Source: JAQBGV01 sp032128395 (lineage in GTDB: Bacteria > Planctomycetota > UBA8108 > UBA1146). Taken from it: 57,093 nucleotides of DNA. Positions 44,401 to 50,936 of the stretch are shown piece after piece. The notes under the pieces were generated by a model. The model was given only the letters and a program-made list of their open reading frames with translations. It ran no database searches and had not been told where the DNA came from. The stretch spans positions 1-57,093 of the forward strand of contig JAQBGV010000054.1 in the NCBI GenBank assembly GCA_032128395.1. The letters are read 5' to 3'. Made by a program: the position numbers and the translations under genes. How positions within the stretch are numbered: the first letter of the stretch is position 1; every line of letters begins with the position of its first letter.

Positions 44401-44880
44401 GTCGAGGACGAGTCGGAAAAAACTGAAGTCGGGGGTCAGCGGACAGAGGATCGAAGCCCGCCCGGCGAAGGCGATCATGCCGACCTGGTCCCCATCGAGG
44501 AGGGGGAGGAGATCGCGGATCTCCGCCTTCGCGCGCTCGAGCCGGTTCGGGACCACGTCCTCGGCGAGCATCGACCGCGAGACATCGAGGCAAACCATCA
44601 ACTGCGCCCCGACCCGCGGCGTCGAGACGAAGGTCAACCCGAGTTGCGGGCGCATCAACGAGAGCACCAGGAAGAGCGCGGTGGCGGCGAGGAGACCCGT
44701 CCGGAGCAGACGGCGCGGGCGACTCGCCCGGGAGATCAACCGCGCTTGGAGGATCCGGGAGACGAAGCGATCGAGCGAGCCGGTCGAGCGCAGCTCGAGT
44801 GCGACCAGGATCGCGGCGAGGACGAGGACTCCCCAGATCGCGTGCACCCGCTCGGGGGAGGCGAAGCGGAAGTCGTTCAT
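41407..44880 (-). CDS. BatB-BatC fusion: VWA-domain membrane protein with TPR and long helical C-terminus
   Basis: A 1,157-residue single chain. Residues 1-85 hold two transmembrane helices. A von Willebrand A domain follows with MIDAS motif DVSRS at 99-103 and LLISDGEDHDSF. Two more helices lie near 310-355. After a Pro/Ser/Gly-rich linker comes a TPR-like region (about 425-520, NRALLDLATGDLAAARRRLE) and then some 600 residues of highly charged helix (LREEQDADLSARLDALIERQ) ending in a Gln-rich tail. VWA-BatB and TPR-BatC are usually separate proteins of about 330 and 250 residues. Here they are one polypeptide, extended by a long coiled-coil-like part. It overlaps BatA by four bases and BatD by three. 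No disrupted motif suggests an artefact. Confidence 0.84.
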   Translation of the reverse strand: MNDFRFASPERVHAIWGVLVLAAILVALELRSTGSLDRFVSRILQARLISRASRPRRLLRTGLLAATALFLVLSLMRPQLGLTFVSTPRVGAQLMVCLDVSRSMLAEDVVPNRLERAKAEIRDLLPLLDGDQVGMIAFAGRASILCPLTPDFSFFRLVLDGVTANCVGRGGTRLEEPIRKAIEAFGESGDAARAILLISDGEDHDSFPLEACDAAKERGIQVITIGFGDEGGSPVVVTDPETGAREPLRDREGNPVRSRLDGETLREMALRTDGLYIPAGTGALDLVEIHRDAIAPLMRGKIEGGGRTERQEAYQWPALVALLCLLGSALATARPRSPLPVAFALLVGASLFFSPGTPLDAQSPTPGSPTPGGVESDPSGGVPLPPGGEPDRLSLAPVSGDEVATASESEQEADPDAGLTPRLLHNRALLDLATGDLAAARRRLERAESGSGADAELRYRCRYHLGWVSVKESDHRLADDAEGALEALRAAAERFRDAVRVRPEKDEARHNLEVVLRRMRELADSLREEQDADLSARLDALIERQRALLAEARSLIERDVADPGGADEEPRRREYRAVAATEREILADLEALAHDGDEERRGIEGTPEEELTPEQRLRAAQLAALLGHLTRAQERVGQTRRTLRRQQGDRSARRASLGLSALKRAREQLRDPLQVLDGILPDAQGLARQGIELLRFQTPDFSGAQSGAPPPWLTSTALGEEADEVAGRVGELATRFGGAAAAEVEVDPSDPESASRAKLIELVRTALPHLETAATAFGASSRAYAEERVGPGFEESGAGLTALLEARELFLDVKGLIELLWQDETRIFALLRGDDGVDPAIRGERVPALGELHRKNHARLDRLGGLLAEEAAELSRTSEAPPGETPPSETPPEQLEAMQQRLELARTLLEQVTTNSQAATEWFEANSIVAPESIPLDAGVVTVGAILPPLEQLRRLYFTIIEHLREAARRQQELNDRSADAIATGGSSDAPRLLAPLRPDQDQLRQIAEQIPPALVAQGEAAESAATAPGQDPKEQAQEFARAAELVESAAGEMARAIETLFGETPAFEEGTAAQRAALEQLLEALSLLEPPPPESSGQDQPEQQDQQKSGEDPQQEPRREPVDPAQLLQAVRDREAKRRAEQQRGGAIDPTVDKDW

Positions 44881-45911
44881 GGCAGCCTCCGCAGCACGGT
44901 CCCGGAGATGATCGCGGACGCGGCCACCAATCCGAGGGCGGCCCAGATGAACGCAGGGAAGAACTCGGTGTAGTCGCGATAGCGGACTTCCGAGATCTCG
45001 CTCCGTTCGAGCAGATCGATCTCGGCGATCACCCTCTCGAGCGCCGCCGCGTCCTCGGCCTGGAAGTACTGCCCTCCGGTCGTCTCGGCGATCTGGCGGA
45101 GCGCCTCCTCATCCAGCTCGAAGAAGCGCGAATCGAGCACCATCCGTTGCCCGAGCGGATCCCACACCGGGAACGCGACCTCACCGGTCTTCCCCGCGCC
45201 GATCGTGTAGACCTTCACCTTGTGGTCCGCCGCGAGTTGCGCCGAGGTGCGCGGGTCGATGATGCTCGCGTTGTCCTCGCCGTCGGTCAGCAGGATCACC
45301 ACCTTGGACCGCGCGGGATGCTCGCGGAGGCGCTCGACCGCGAGGGCGAGGGCGTCGCCGATCGCCGTCGCGCTCTCCTGACGGTCGCGAAGGACCTCGA
45401 GATCGCCGACGATCGTGCTCAGACTTCCGTGATCGAGGGTCAGCGGGCAGACGCTGTCGGGGTAGCGACCGAACGCGATCGCGCCGATCAAGTCATCGGG
45501 ACGACGAGTGCGGCCGTCCGGATCGGTGAGGAAGCTCTGGAACACCCGCTGTACCGTCTGGAGGCGATTGATCTCACGATCCGTCTCGAAGTCGCGGGCA
45601 TCCATCGATCCGGAGCGGTCGAGCGCCATCATCAGCGCGATCCCCTCGCGGCTGATCCGGGTCGTGGCATCGCCGCGCCGCGGCCCCGCGAGACCGACCG
45701 ACAATGCGAGCACCGAGACGACGAGCAGAAAGGTCGGCAGCCCCCCGAGGCGGACCCGAAGGCTCCTCGGCGCCTGATCGGGGATCGCGAGGCTGGAGAA
45801 GAGCACGAACCCCGAGCCTCGGCGGAGCAGGACCAGGAGGATCGGTGCGAGCAGTACGGCGAGGAGGAACCAAGGGTCGCGGAGTTCCCAGTCGTCGAGT
45901 CGAAATGGCAC
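44877..45911 (-). CDS. batA: BatA-like VWA-domain membrane protein
   Basis: A 344-residue protein with two N-terminal transmembrane helices (about 13-30 and 58-76), a VWA domain with MIDAS motif DRSGS at 98-102 (MALDRSGSMDARDF) and VVILLTDGEDNAS, and a C-terminal helix (FIWAALGLVAASAIISGTV). This is the standard BatA layout. It begins 4 bp after the DUF4381-like gene and overlaps the BatB/C gene (ATGA). The VWA domain is expected to bind a partner through a bound Mg ion and to be remodelled by the MoxR ATPase. Confidence 0.9.
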   Translation of the reverse strand: MPFRLDDWELRDPWFLLAVLLAPILLVLLRRGSGFVLFSSLAIPDQAPRSLRVRLGGLPTFLLVVSVLALSVGLAGPRRGDATTRISREGIALMMALDRSGSMDARDFETDREINRLQTVQRVFQSFLTDPDGRTRRPDDLIGAIAFGRYPDSVCPLTLDHGSLSTIVGDLEVLRDRQESATAIGDALALAVERLREHPARSKVVILLTDGEDNASIIDPRTSAQLAADHKVKVYTIGAGKTGEVAFPVWDPLGQRMVLDSRFFELDEEALRQIAETTGGQYFQAEDAAALERVIAEIDLLERSEISEVRYRDYTEFFPAFIWAALGLVAASAIISGTVLRRLP

Positions 45912-45915
45912 CGGT

Positions 45916-46944
45916 TCACCCCCCCCCGTCCGCGGTCGCGACCTCGAGGAGCGGCGCGTCCTCGCGGGTCTCCTCGAGGAACCGTTCCGCCGAACGCACC
46001 GAATCGGCGATCTCGAGATCGCCGGGAATCGACCGCGCGAACTTCACGAGGTCCGCCCGGCGGAGGAACTCGTCGAGCAGGTCCCGGTGTTCGCCGCTCA
46101 GTGCAGAGGCGCGGCTCGCCCGCTCGAGGAATTCCTCGGTGGTGCACTCCGGCGCCCGGATCTCGTACCGATCCTCGAGGTATCTGCGCACGATCGCCGA
46201 GAGTTCGACGTAGAAGCGGTCGATCTCCTCGGGGGTGACCCTCGCGCAAGTCTGCAGCTTTCGCAGCCGAGCGAGGGCGATCTCGTAGGCGCTCCGACGG
46301 AGCCGGCGGTGGCCGAACCTCGCGAGCAAGATGAGAACGATGATCCCGACGACGAGCAGGATCAATCCGCCGCCGATCCACGGCCGCGCCCGTTCGAGGC
46401 GAGTGGGGAGGGGTGCGAGTTCCCCGAGCGGCGGCACCAGGTCGCTCTCCGCCTCGCGAGGGAGCACGGAGCGGACCGTGAACTCGATCGGCTCGGTGAA
46501 GAGCTCGTACGCATCATCCCCCTCGGGGGCGGGGCGCTCCCCAGGACGTCGATCGATGAACTCGACGACGAGCGGCGGGACCGCCCACTCCCCCGACATC
46601 GGGACATCGATCGTGTATTTCTGCGAGTGCACGGTGCGCCCCGACCCGTCGAGACGCTCGCGCGGGGCGAAGTCGAGGATCGTGAATCGGCCGAGCGCCT
46701 CGCCGAACGCCGGCATCAGCACTTCGACGCCAGGATCGGCGGTCACTTCGATCGAGAGCGACAACGGATCCCCGATCGCGGGGTCATCGGGTTCGAGGCT
46801 GACGATCGCCCGGACGGGCCCGAGGACCGTGGTGTGGGAGCGAGAATCGGAATCGGGGGCCTCGGCCGCCTGCGCGTGGGCGATGGCGTGTGGGAGCAGG
46901 GCGAGGAGCACCGCTCCGATCACGGCTGCGAGCAGCGGTCTCAT
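45916..46944 (-). CDS. DUF4381-like Bat-operon membrane protein
   Basis: A 342-residue protein with a signal peptide (LLAAVIGAVLLALLPHAIAH). An extracytoplasmic beta domain follows (AIGDPLSLSIEVTADPGVEV, DVPMSGEWAVPPLVVEFIDR). One transmembrane helix lies near 203-225 (WIGGGLILLVVGIIVLILLA) and the cytoplasmic C-terminus contains FYVELSAIVRRYLEDRYEI and ECTTEEFLERA. That C-terminal pattern is typical of proteins placed between DUF58 and BatA genes. The start overlaps the DUF58 stop (ATGA). Its role in the complex is unknown. Confidence 0.78.
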   Translation of the reverse strand: MRPLLAAVIGAVLLALLPHAIAHAQAAEAPDSDSRSHTTVLGPVRAIVSLEPDDPAIGDPLSLSIEVTADPGVEVLMPAFGEALGRFTILDFAPRERLDGSGRTVHSQKYTIDVPMSGEWAVPPLVVEFIDRRPGERPAPEGDDAYELFTEPIEFTVRSVLPREAESDLVPPLGELAPLPTRLERARPWIGGGLILLVVGIIVLILLARFGHRRLRRSAYEIALARLRKLQTCARVTPEEIDRFYVELSAIVRRYLEDRYEIRAPECTTEEFLERASRASALSGEHRDLLDEFLRRADLVKFARSIPGDLEIADSVRSAERFLEETREDAPLLEVATADGGG

Positions 46945-47900
46945 CGCTTCATCCTCCGCTCCCGCGCCTTGAAGAACTTCACCAGCGGATCCACCACCGA
47001 CCCCGCCGCGTCGACGTGGATCAAATCGATCGAACTGGAGGTCAAGCGGGTGCGGAGCGTGTCGATCCGTCGCCCGGAGAGATCGGCGAGTCGATCTCGG
47101 AAGGCGCGGCTGCCGGTGTCGTACAGACCCCTTCGACCGGTCTCGGCATCTTCGAGCGCGACGAGTCCCACCGGGGGGACCTCCGATTCGCGAGAGTCGG
47201 TGATCAGGACCGCGATCACATCGTGCTTGCGGTTCGCGGTGCGGATCGCGCGCTCCCACCCCTCGTCGAGGAAGTCTGAGACCACGAAGCAGACGCTCTT
47301 GCGCGGGGTGACCGAGAGGAAGAATTCGAGCGCACCCGAGATCGAGGTGCCGCGCCTTCCGCCCCGACGTGCGGCCGCGGGGCGCCTGAGTCCGCGGGTC
47401 GCAGCTCGGTGGATCGTGCGGCGCTTCGGTCGGTCGTCCTGTCCGTGCGCGAGCACCTCACGCACGACGCGCAGCGCGTGGCGCTGCCCCTTCCGCGGGG
47501 GGATGAACTGTTCGATCTCATCGTGGAAGAGGGTCAGGCCCACCTTGTCATCGTTCTGGATCGCACTGAAGGCGAGGAGGGCGCACAGCTCCGCGGCGGC
47601 TTCGCGCTTCGATCGCCGCCCGGAGCCGAATTCCTGGGAGGCGGAGATGTCCGCCATCAACATCAGCGTCAACTGACGCTCCTCGACGTAGCGCTTGACG
47701 AACGGCTCGCCCATCCGGGCGGTGACGTTCCAGTCTATGGTCCGGATGTCATCGCCGGGAAGGTACGGCCGGACTTCGTCGAACTCGATCCCCGAGCCGC
47801 GGAAGACCGAGACGTATTCTCCGGCCAGGACGTCCGCCACCTGTCGCCCGGTGCGGACCTGAATCTCGCGAACCCGGCGGATGATCTCGCTGGGGAGCAT
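46941..47900 (-). CDS. DUF58 domain-containing protein
   Basis: A 319-residue soluble protein. The DUF58 hallmark is FDEVRPYLPGDDIRTIDWNV (about 40-59), followed by a VWA-like fold with LMLMADISASQEFG carrying a MIDAS-like Asp-x-Ser-x-Ser. An unusual Arg-rich stretch (about 155-180, RRTIHRAATRGLRRPAAARR) sits before GTSISGALEFF; most homologues have a short link there. It lies 36 bp after MoxR and overlaps the next gene by four bases. It is thought to work with the MoxR ATPase as an adaptor. Confidence 0.9.
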   Translation of the reverse strand: MLPSEIIRRVREIQVRTGRQVADVLAGEYVSVFRGSGIEFDEVRPYLPGDDIRTIDWNVTARMGEPFVKRYVEERQLTLMLMADISASQEFGSGRRSKREAAAELCALLAFSAIQNDDKVGLTLFHDEIEQFIPPRKGQRHALRVVREVLAHGQDDRPKRRTIHRAATRGLRRPAAARRGGRRGTSISGALEFFLSVTPRKSVCFVVSDFLDEGWERAIRTANRKHDVIAVLITDSRESEVPPVGLVALEDAETGRRGLYDTGSRAFRDRLADLSGRRIDTLRTRLTSSSIDLIHVDAAGSVVDPLVKFFKARERRMKR

Positions 47901-47936
47901 GCTTGGAGTTCCTCTGGGGTCCGAAGGTCTGGGGTC

Positions 47937-48929
47937 CTAAGGAACGAGTACCGCGTCGAGGATCTCCCTGATCACCATGTCCGAGTCTTTTCCCTCCGCC
48001 TCTGCTTCGAAGCTGAGGGCGACGCGGTGGCGCAGGATGTCCCCGGCGAGGCTCTTGACGTCGTGAGGGGTGACGTAGGTGCGGCCCTGCAGGAAGGCGT
48101 GCGCCTTCGCGGCCTTCATCCAACTGATCGACGCGCGCGGGCTCGCCCCGATGTCGATCATCCCCTCGAGAGATGGGATCCCCGCCGCGCGCGGGTCGCG
48201 GGTGGCTTGGACCAGGTCGACGATGTAGTTGCGCACCTTCTCGTCGACGAATACTTGGTCGACGATTCCCCGGGCTTCGAGCACCTGCGCCGGCGTCGCG
48301 ATCTTGCGCACCTGCGGGATCGGTTGACCGCTCGCCATCCGGTCGAGGATCTTGCGCTCATCCTCCTTCGATGGGTACCCGACCCGGACCTTCATCAGGA
48401 AACGGTCCACCTGCGCCTCGGGGAGCGGGTAGGTCCCTTCCTGCTCGATCGGGTTCTGGGTGGCGAGAACCAGGAACGGTTGCTCGAGCGGATAGGTCTT
48501 CCCCCCGATCGTTCCCTGGGACTCCTGCATCGCCTCGAGGAGTGCCGCCTGCACTTTGGCGGGGGCGCGGTTGATCTCGTCGGCGAGCACCAGGTTCGAG
48601 AAGATCGGACCCTTCTTGACCGAGTACGTCCCCTCGCGCGGATTGAAGATCTCCGTGCCGATCACGTCGGCCGGGAGCATGTCGGGGGTGAACTGGATCC
48701 GCGAGAAGCCGGTGTCGATCGCGTCGGCGAGACAGCGGACCATCAGCGTCTTCGCGAGCCCGGGCACCCCCTCGAGGAGCACGTGCCCGCCGGTGAGTAG
48801 CCCGGTCAGAAGGCGCGAGACCATCATCTCCTGGCCGACGAGAACCTTGCCGATCTCGTCGATGATCTCGCGCCCGATGGGGGCCTGCTTCGCCACCAGC
48901 GCTTCCAGATTCGGCCGTGAGTCGGACAT
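47937..48929 (-). CDS. MoxR-family AAA+ ATPase
   Basis: A 330-residue protein. Walker A GVPGLAKT (54-61), Walker B LVLADEIN (113-120), sensor 1 in LVLATQNPIEQEGTY and sensor 2 region GASPRASISW are all present. MoxR ATPases act as chaperones that insert ions or reshape VWA proteins. It is the first gene of the seven-gene Bat operon and so probably next to its promoter. On the minus strand TATGAT (49080-49075) lies about 150 bp upstream, but without a good -35. GGAGGGGA precedes the ATG. Confidence 0.93.
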   Translation of the reverse strand: MSDSRPNLEALVAKQAPIGREIIDEIGKVLVGQEMMVSRLLTGLLTGGHVLLEGVPGLAKTLMVRCLADAIDTGFSRIQFTPDMLPADVIGTEIFNPREGTYSVKKGPIFSNLVLADEINRAPAKVQAALLEAMQESQGTIGGKTYPLEQPFLVLATQNPIEQEGTYPLPEAQVDRFLMKVRVGYPSKEDERKILDRMASGQPIPQVRKIATPAQVLEARGIVDQVFVDEKVRNYIVDLVQATRDPRAAGIPSLEGMIDIGASPRASISWMKAAKAHAFLQGRTYVTPHDVKSLAGDILRHRVALSFEAEAEGKDSDMVIREILDAVLVP

Positions 48930-49115
48930 CGGGTTCCCCTCCTCGGGGTGGGGAGCTCGGGGACTCTGAGACGCGGACTCCGTGGCGCGGACTCAGGGCT
49001 CCGGGCAGAGCTCGGTTGCGGGTCCGAGGCGCCCTCACGGGGGCCGCGAACGGGCCCCGTACGAGCGGGACAGGATCATAATCAACGGCCCCGTCCGCGG
49101 GCCAGCGAATCGCCC

Positions 49116-50735
49116 TCATCGAGGGGTGGACCGCCCGATCCCGAGGGCGCGAGCGAGCTCGCTCGCTTCCGGGAGTCGGAGGAGACGGCCAAGGGCGAGG
49201 ACGATCGCCACGCCAGAGAGTATCGCGATCCCGAGCGTCCCGGCCCGCGCCAGCACTCCTTCCGTCCCCCAGGCCCGCTCGAGAAGAGTGACGGTCGCGC
49301 GGCACGCGACCCCCATCGCGGCGGAGAGCGCGACGCTCGCGGCGATCCCCCGGAGCACGGTGCCGCCGGTGGGGAGGCGTCGGTGGAGTCCGAGGGCAAG
49401 GACGAGGGAGTGCACGAGGGCGGCGATCGAGGTCCCGATCGCGAGGCCGAACACCCCGAGGGTGCGGTAGGTCGAGAGCGCCCAGATGACGAAGCACGCC
49501 ATCCCGATGAGGGTCCCGATGAGAGGGACTCGCTCCGCCCCGAGTGCGTAGCAGGCGGGGACCTGCACCTTCGTGATCGCGTAGAAGAGGAGACCGATGC
49601 CGTAGCCGCGGAGGGCCGTCGCCGCGAGGGCGGTCTCGGCGGGACCGAACGCTCCGTACTCGTAGATGCACCGCACCGTCGGCTCTGCGAGCACCCACAG
49701 CCCGACCGCGCTCGGGAGGGAGAGAAATGCGGTCAGACGCAGCCCCGTGGAGAGCTCGCGCCCTGCCCCCCCTCGGTCGCCCGCGGCGAGACGAGCGCTG
49801 ATGTCGACCGTCGCCACGGTGGCGATCGCCACCCCGATCACCCCGATCGGCAGATACACCAACCGAAAGGCATAGCTGAGCGCCGCCACCGACCCTTCGT
49901 CGAGCCGCGAGGCGAGGGTGGTCCCGATGAAGATGTTCACCTGGACGGCGGCGAGTGCGAACGCGGCCACCGCGAGCTGCGGGAGCATCCGCCGCAACTC
50001 TGGGTGGGCGAGCTGTAGCGTCGGACGGAGGGAGAGCCCGGTTCGTCGGAGTGAAGGGATCTGGACCGCCACCGACGCGAGGCCGCCACCGAGCAGCGCG
50101 AAGGCCCATGCGGTCGCGGCGCTCCCGGTCTCTCCTCCGCTGATCCAGACGCCGATCCCGACCGCGATCGCCACCGCGTTCGCCAGCGGGGGAGCGAGCG
50201 CCGGAGCGGTGAACCGTCGATAGGTGTTCAGGACTCCGCGCAGCACCGAGGCGATCGAGATCAAGAGCAGGAACGGAAAGAGGAGGCGGGTCAGTCGGAT
50301 CGTCTCCGCGAGTTTCTGCGCTCCGTCTTCCCCTCCGGCAAATCCTCCCGCGATCGTTTCGACGAGGAGGGGGGTCGCGAGCACGCCGAGGGCGGTCAGA
50401 CCGCCGACGACGAGGATGACCGAGGAGAGCACCGCGCGGGCGAGCGCGGCGGCGTCCTCTTCCCCGCGATCGGCGCGGGCGCGACTGAGGGCGGGAACGA
50501 ACGCGGAAGAGAGAGCCCCTTCGGCGAACAGGTCGCGGAGGAGGTTGGGGATCCGAAACGCGACGACGAGTGCGTCCGCGTGCAGCCCGGCCCCGAAGAG
50601 CCGAGCGAAGATCTGCTCCCGAACGACCCCGAGCACCCGAGAGCAGAGCGTGAGAGCGGAGAGGGAGCGCGCGCGCCGGGCGAGCCCGGGGCGCTCTGCG
50701 GGGAGATCACTCTCCGTTGCGGTCTCGCGGTCTCC
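49116..50735 (-). CDS. murJ: Lipid II flippase MurJ (MviN family)
   Basis: A protein of about 539 residues with 13-14 hydrophobic helices. The N-terminal family motif is SALTLCSRVLGVVREQIFAR, followed by ALVVAFRIPNLLRDLFAEGA with the functionally important Arg. VYLPIGVIGVAIATV and GYGIGLLFYAITKVQVPACY are later conserved segments. It moves lipid-linked peptidoglycan precursor across the inner membrane. The GTG at 50735 was chosen for the GAGGGGGG upstream; a GTG 42 bp earlier would add 14 residues. It stands alone, between the Bat operon and a dockerin-tailed gene. Its presence agrees with Planctomycetes having peptidoglycan. Confidence 0.92.
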   Translation of the reverse strand, partial: GDRETATESDLPAERPGLARRARSLSALTLCSRVLGVVREQIFARLFGAGLHADALVVAFRIPNLLRDLFAEGALSSAFVPALSRARADRGEEDAAALARAVLSSVILVVGGLTALGVLATPLLVETIAGGFAGGEDGAQKLAETIRLTRLLFPFLLLISIASVLRGVLNTYRRFTAPALAPPLANAVAIAVGIGVWISGGETGSAATAWAFALLGGGLASVAVQIPSLRRTGLSLRPTLQLAHPELRRMLPQLAVAAFALAAVQVNIFIGTTLASRLDEGSVAALSYAFRLVYLPIGVIGVAIATVATVDISARLAAGDRGGAGRELSTGLRLTAFLSLPSAVGLWVLAEPTVRCIYEYGAFGPAETALAATALRGYGIGLLFYAITKVQVPACYALGAERVPLIGTLIGMACFVIWALSTYRTLGVFGLAIGTSIAALVHSLVLALGLHRRLPTGGTVLRGIAASVALSAAMGVACRATVTLLERAWGTEGVLARAGTLGIAILSGVAIVLALGRLLRLPEASELARALGIGRSTPR

Positions 50736-50883
50736 CACGCATCCCCCCTCGGGGCGGATGGTACGACAGCGGGGCACAGTGCGGGGCAGTCCCTCTGGAT
50801 TTTGCGTGAGGGGCCGTCTCGACGGTCGGATGCAGCTGCGGTTGCGGCGGCCGATCGCAGGAGGGTCGCTCGGAGGAAAAGAA

Positions 50884-50920
50884 ACGGGGGCGGAAAGAGC
50901 AGCGCTCCTTCCGCCCCCGT
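50884..50920 (-). terminator. Rho-independent terminator of the dockerin-tailed gene
   Basis: A perfect 12-bp stem, ACGGGGGCGGAA (50884-50895) and TTCCGCCCCCGT (50909-50920), with a 13-base loop. On the minus strand it is followed at once by TTCTTTTCC. It begins 17 bp after the stop of the gene ending at 50937. This is the clearest terminator in the window. Confidence 0.8.
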
Positions 50921-50936
50921 CTCGAGCCTCGAGCGA

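Noticed and set aside
49075..49080. TATGAT (minus strand) as the MoxR operon promoter
   Set aside because: No acceptable -35 hexamer at 16-18 bp upstream and a long distance to the start codon.
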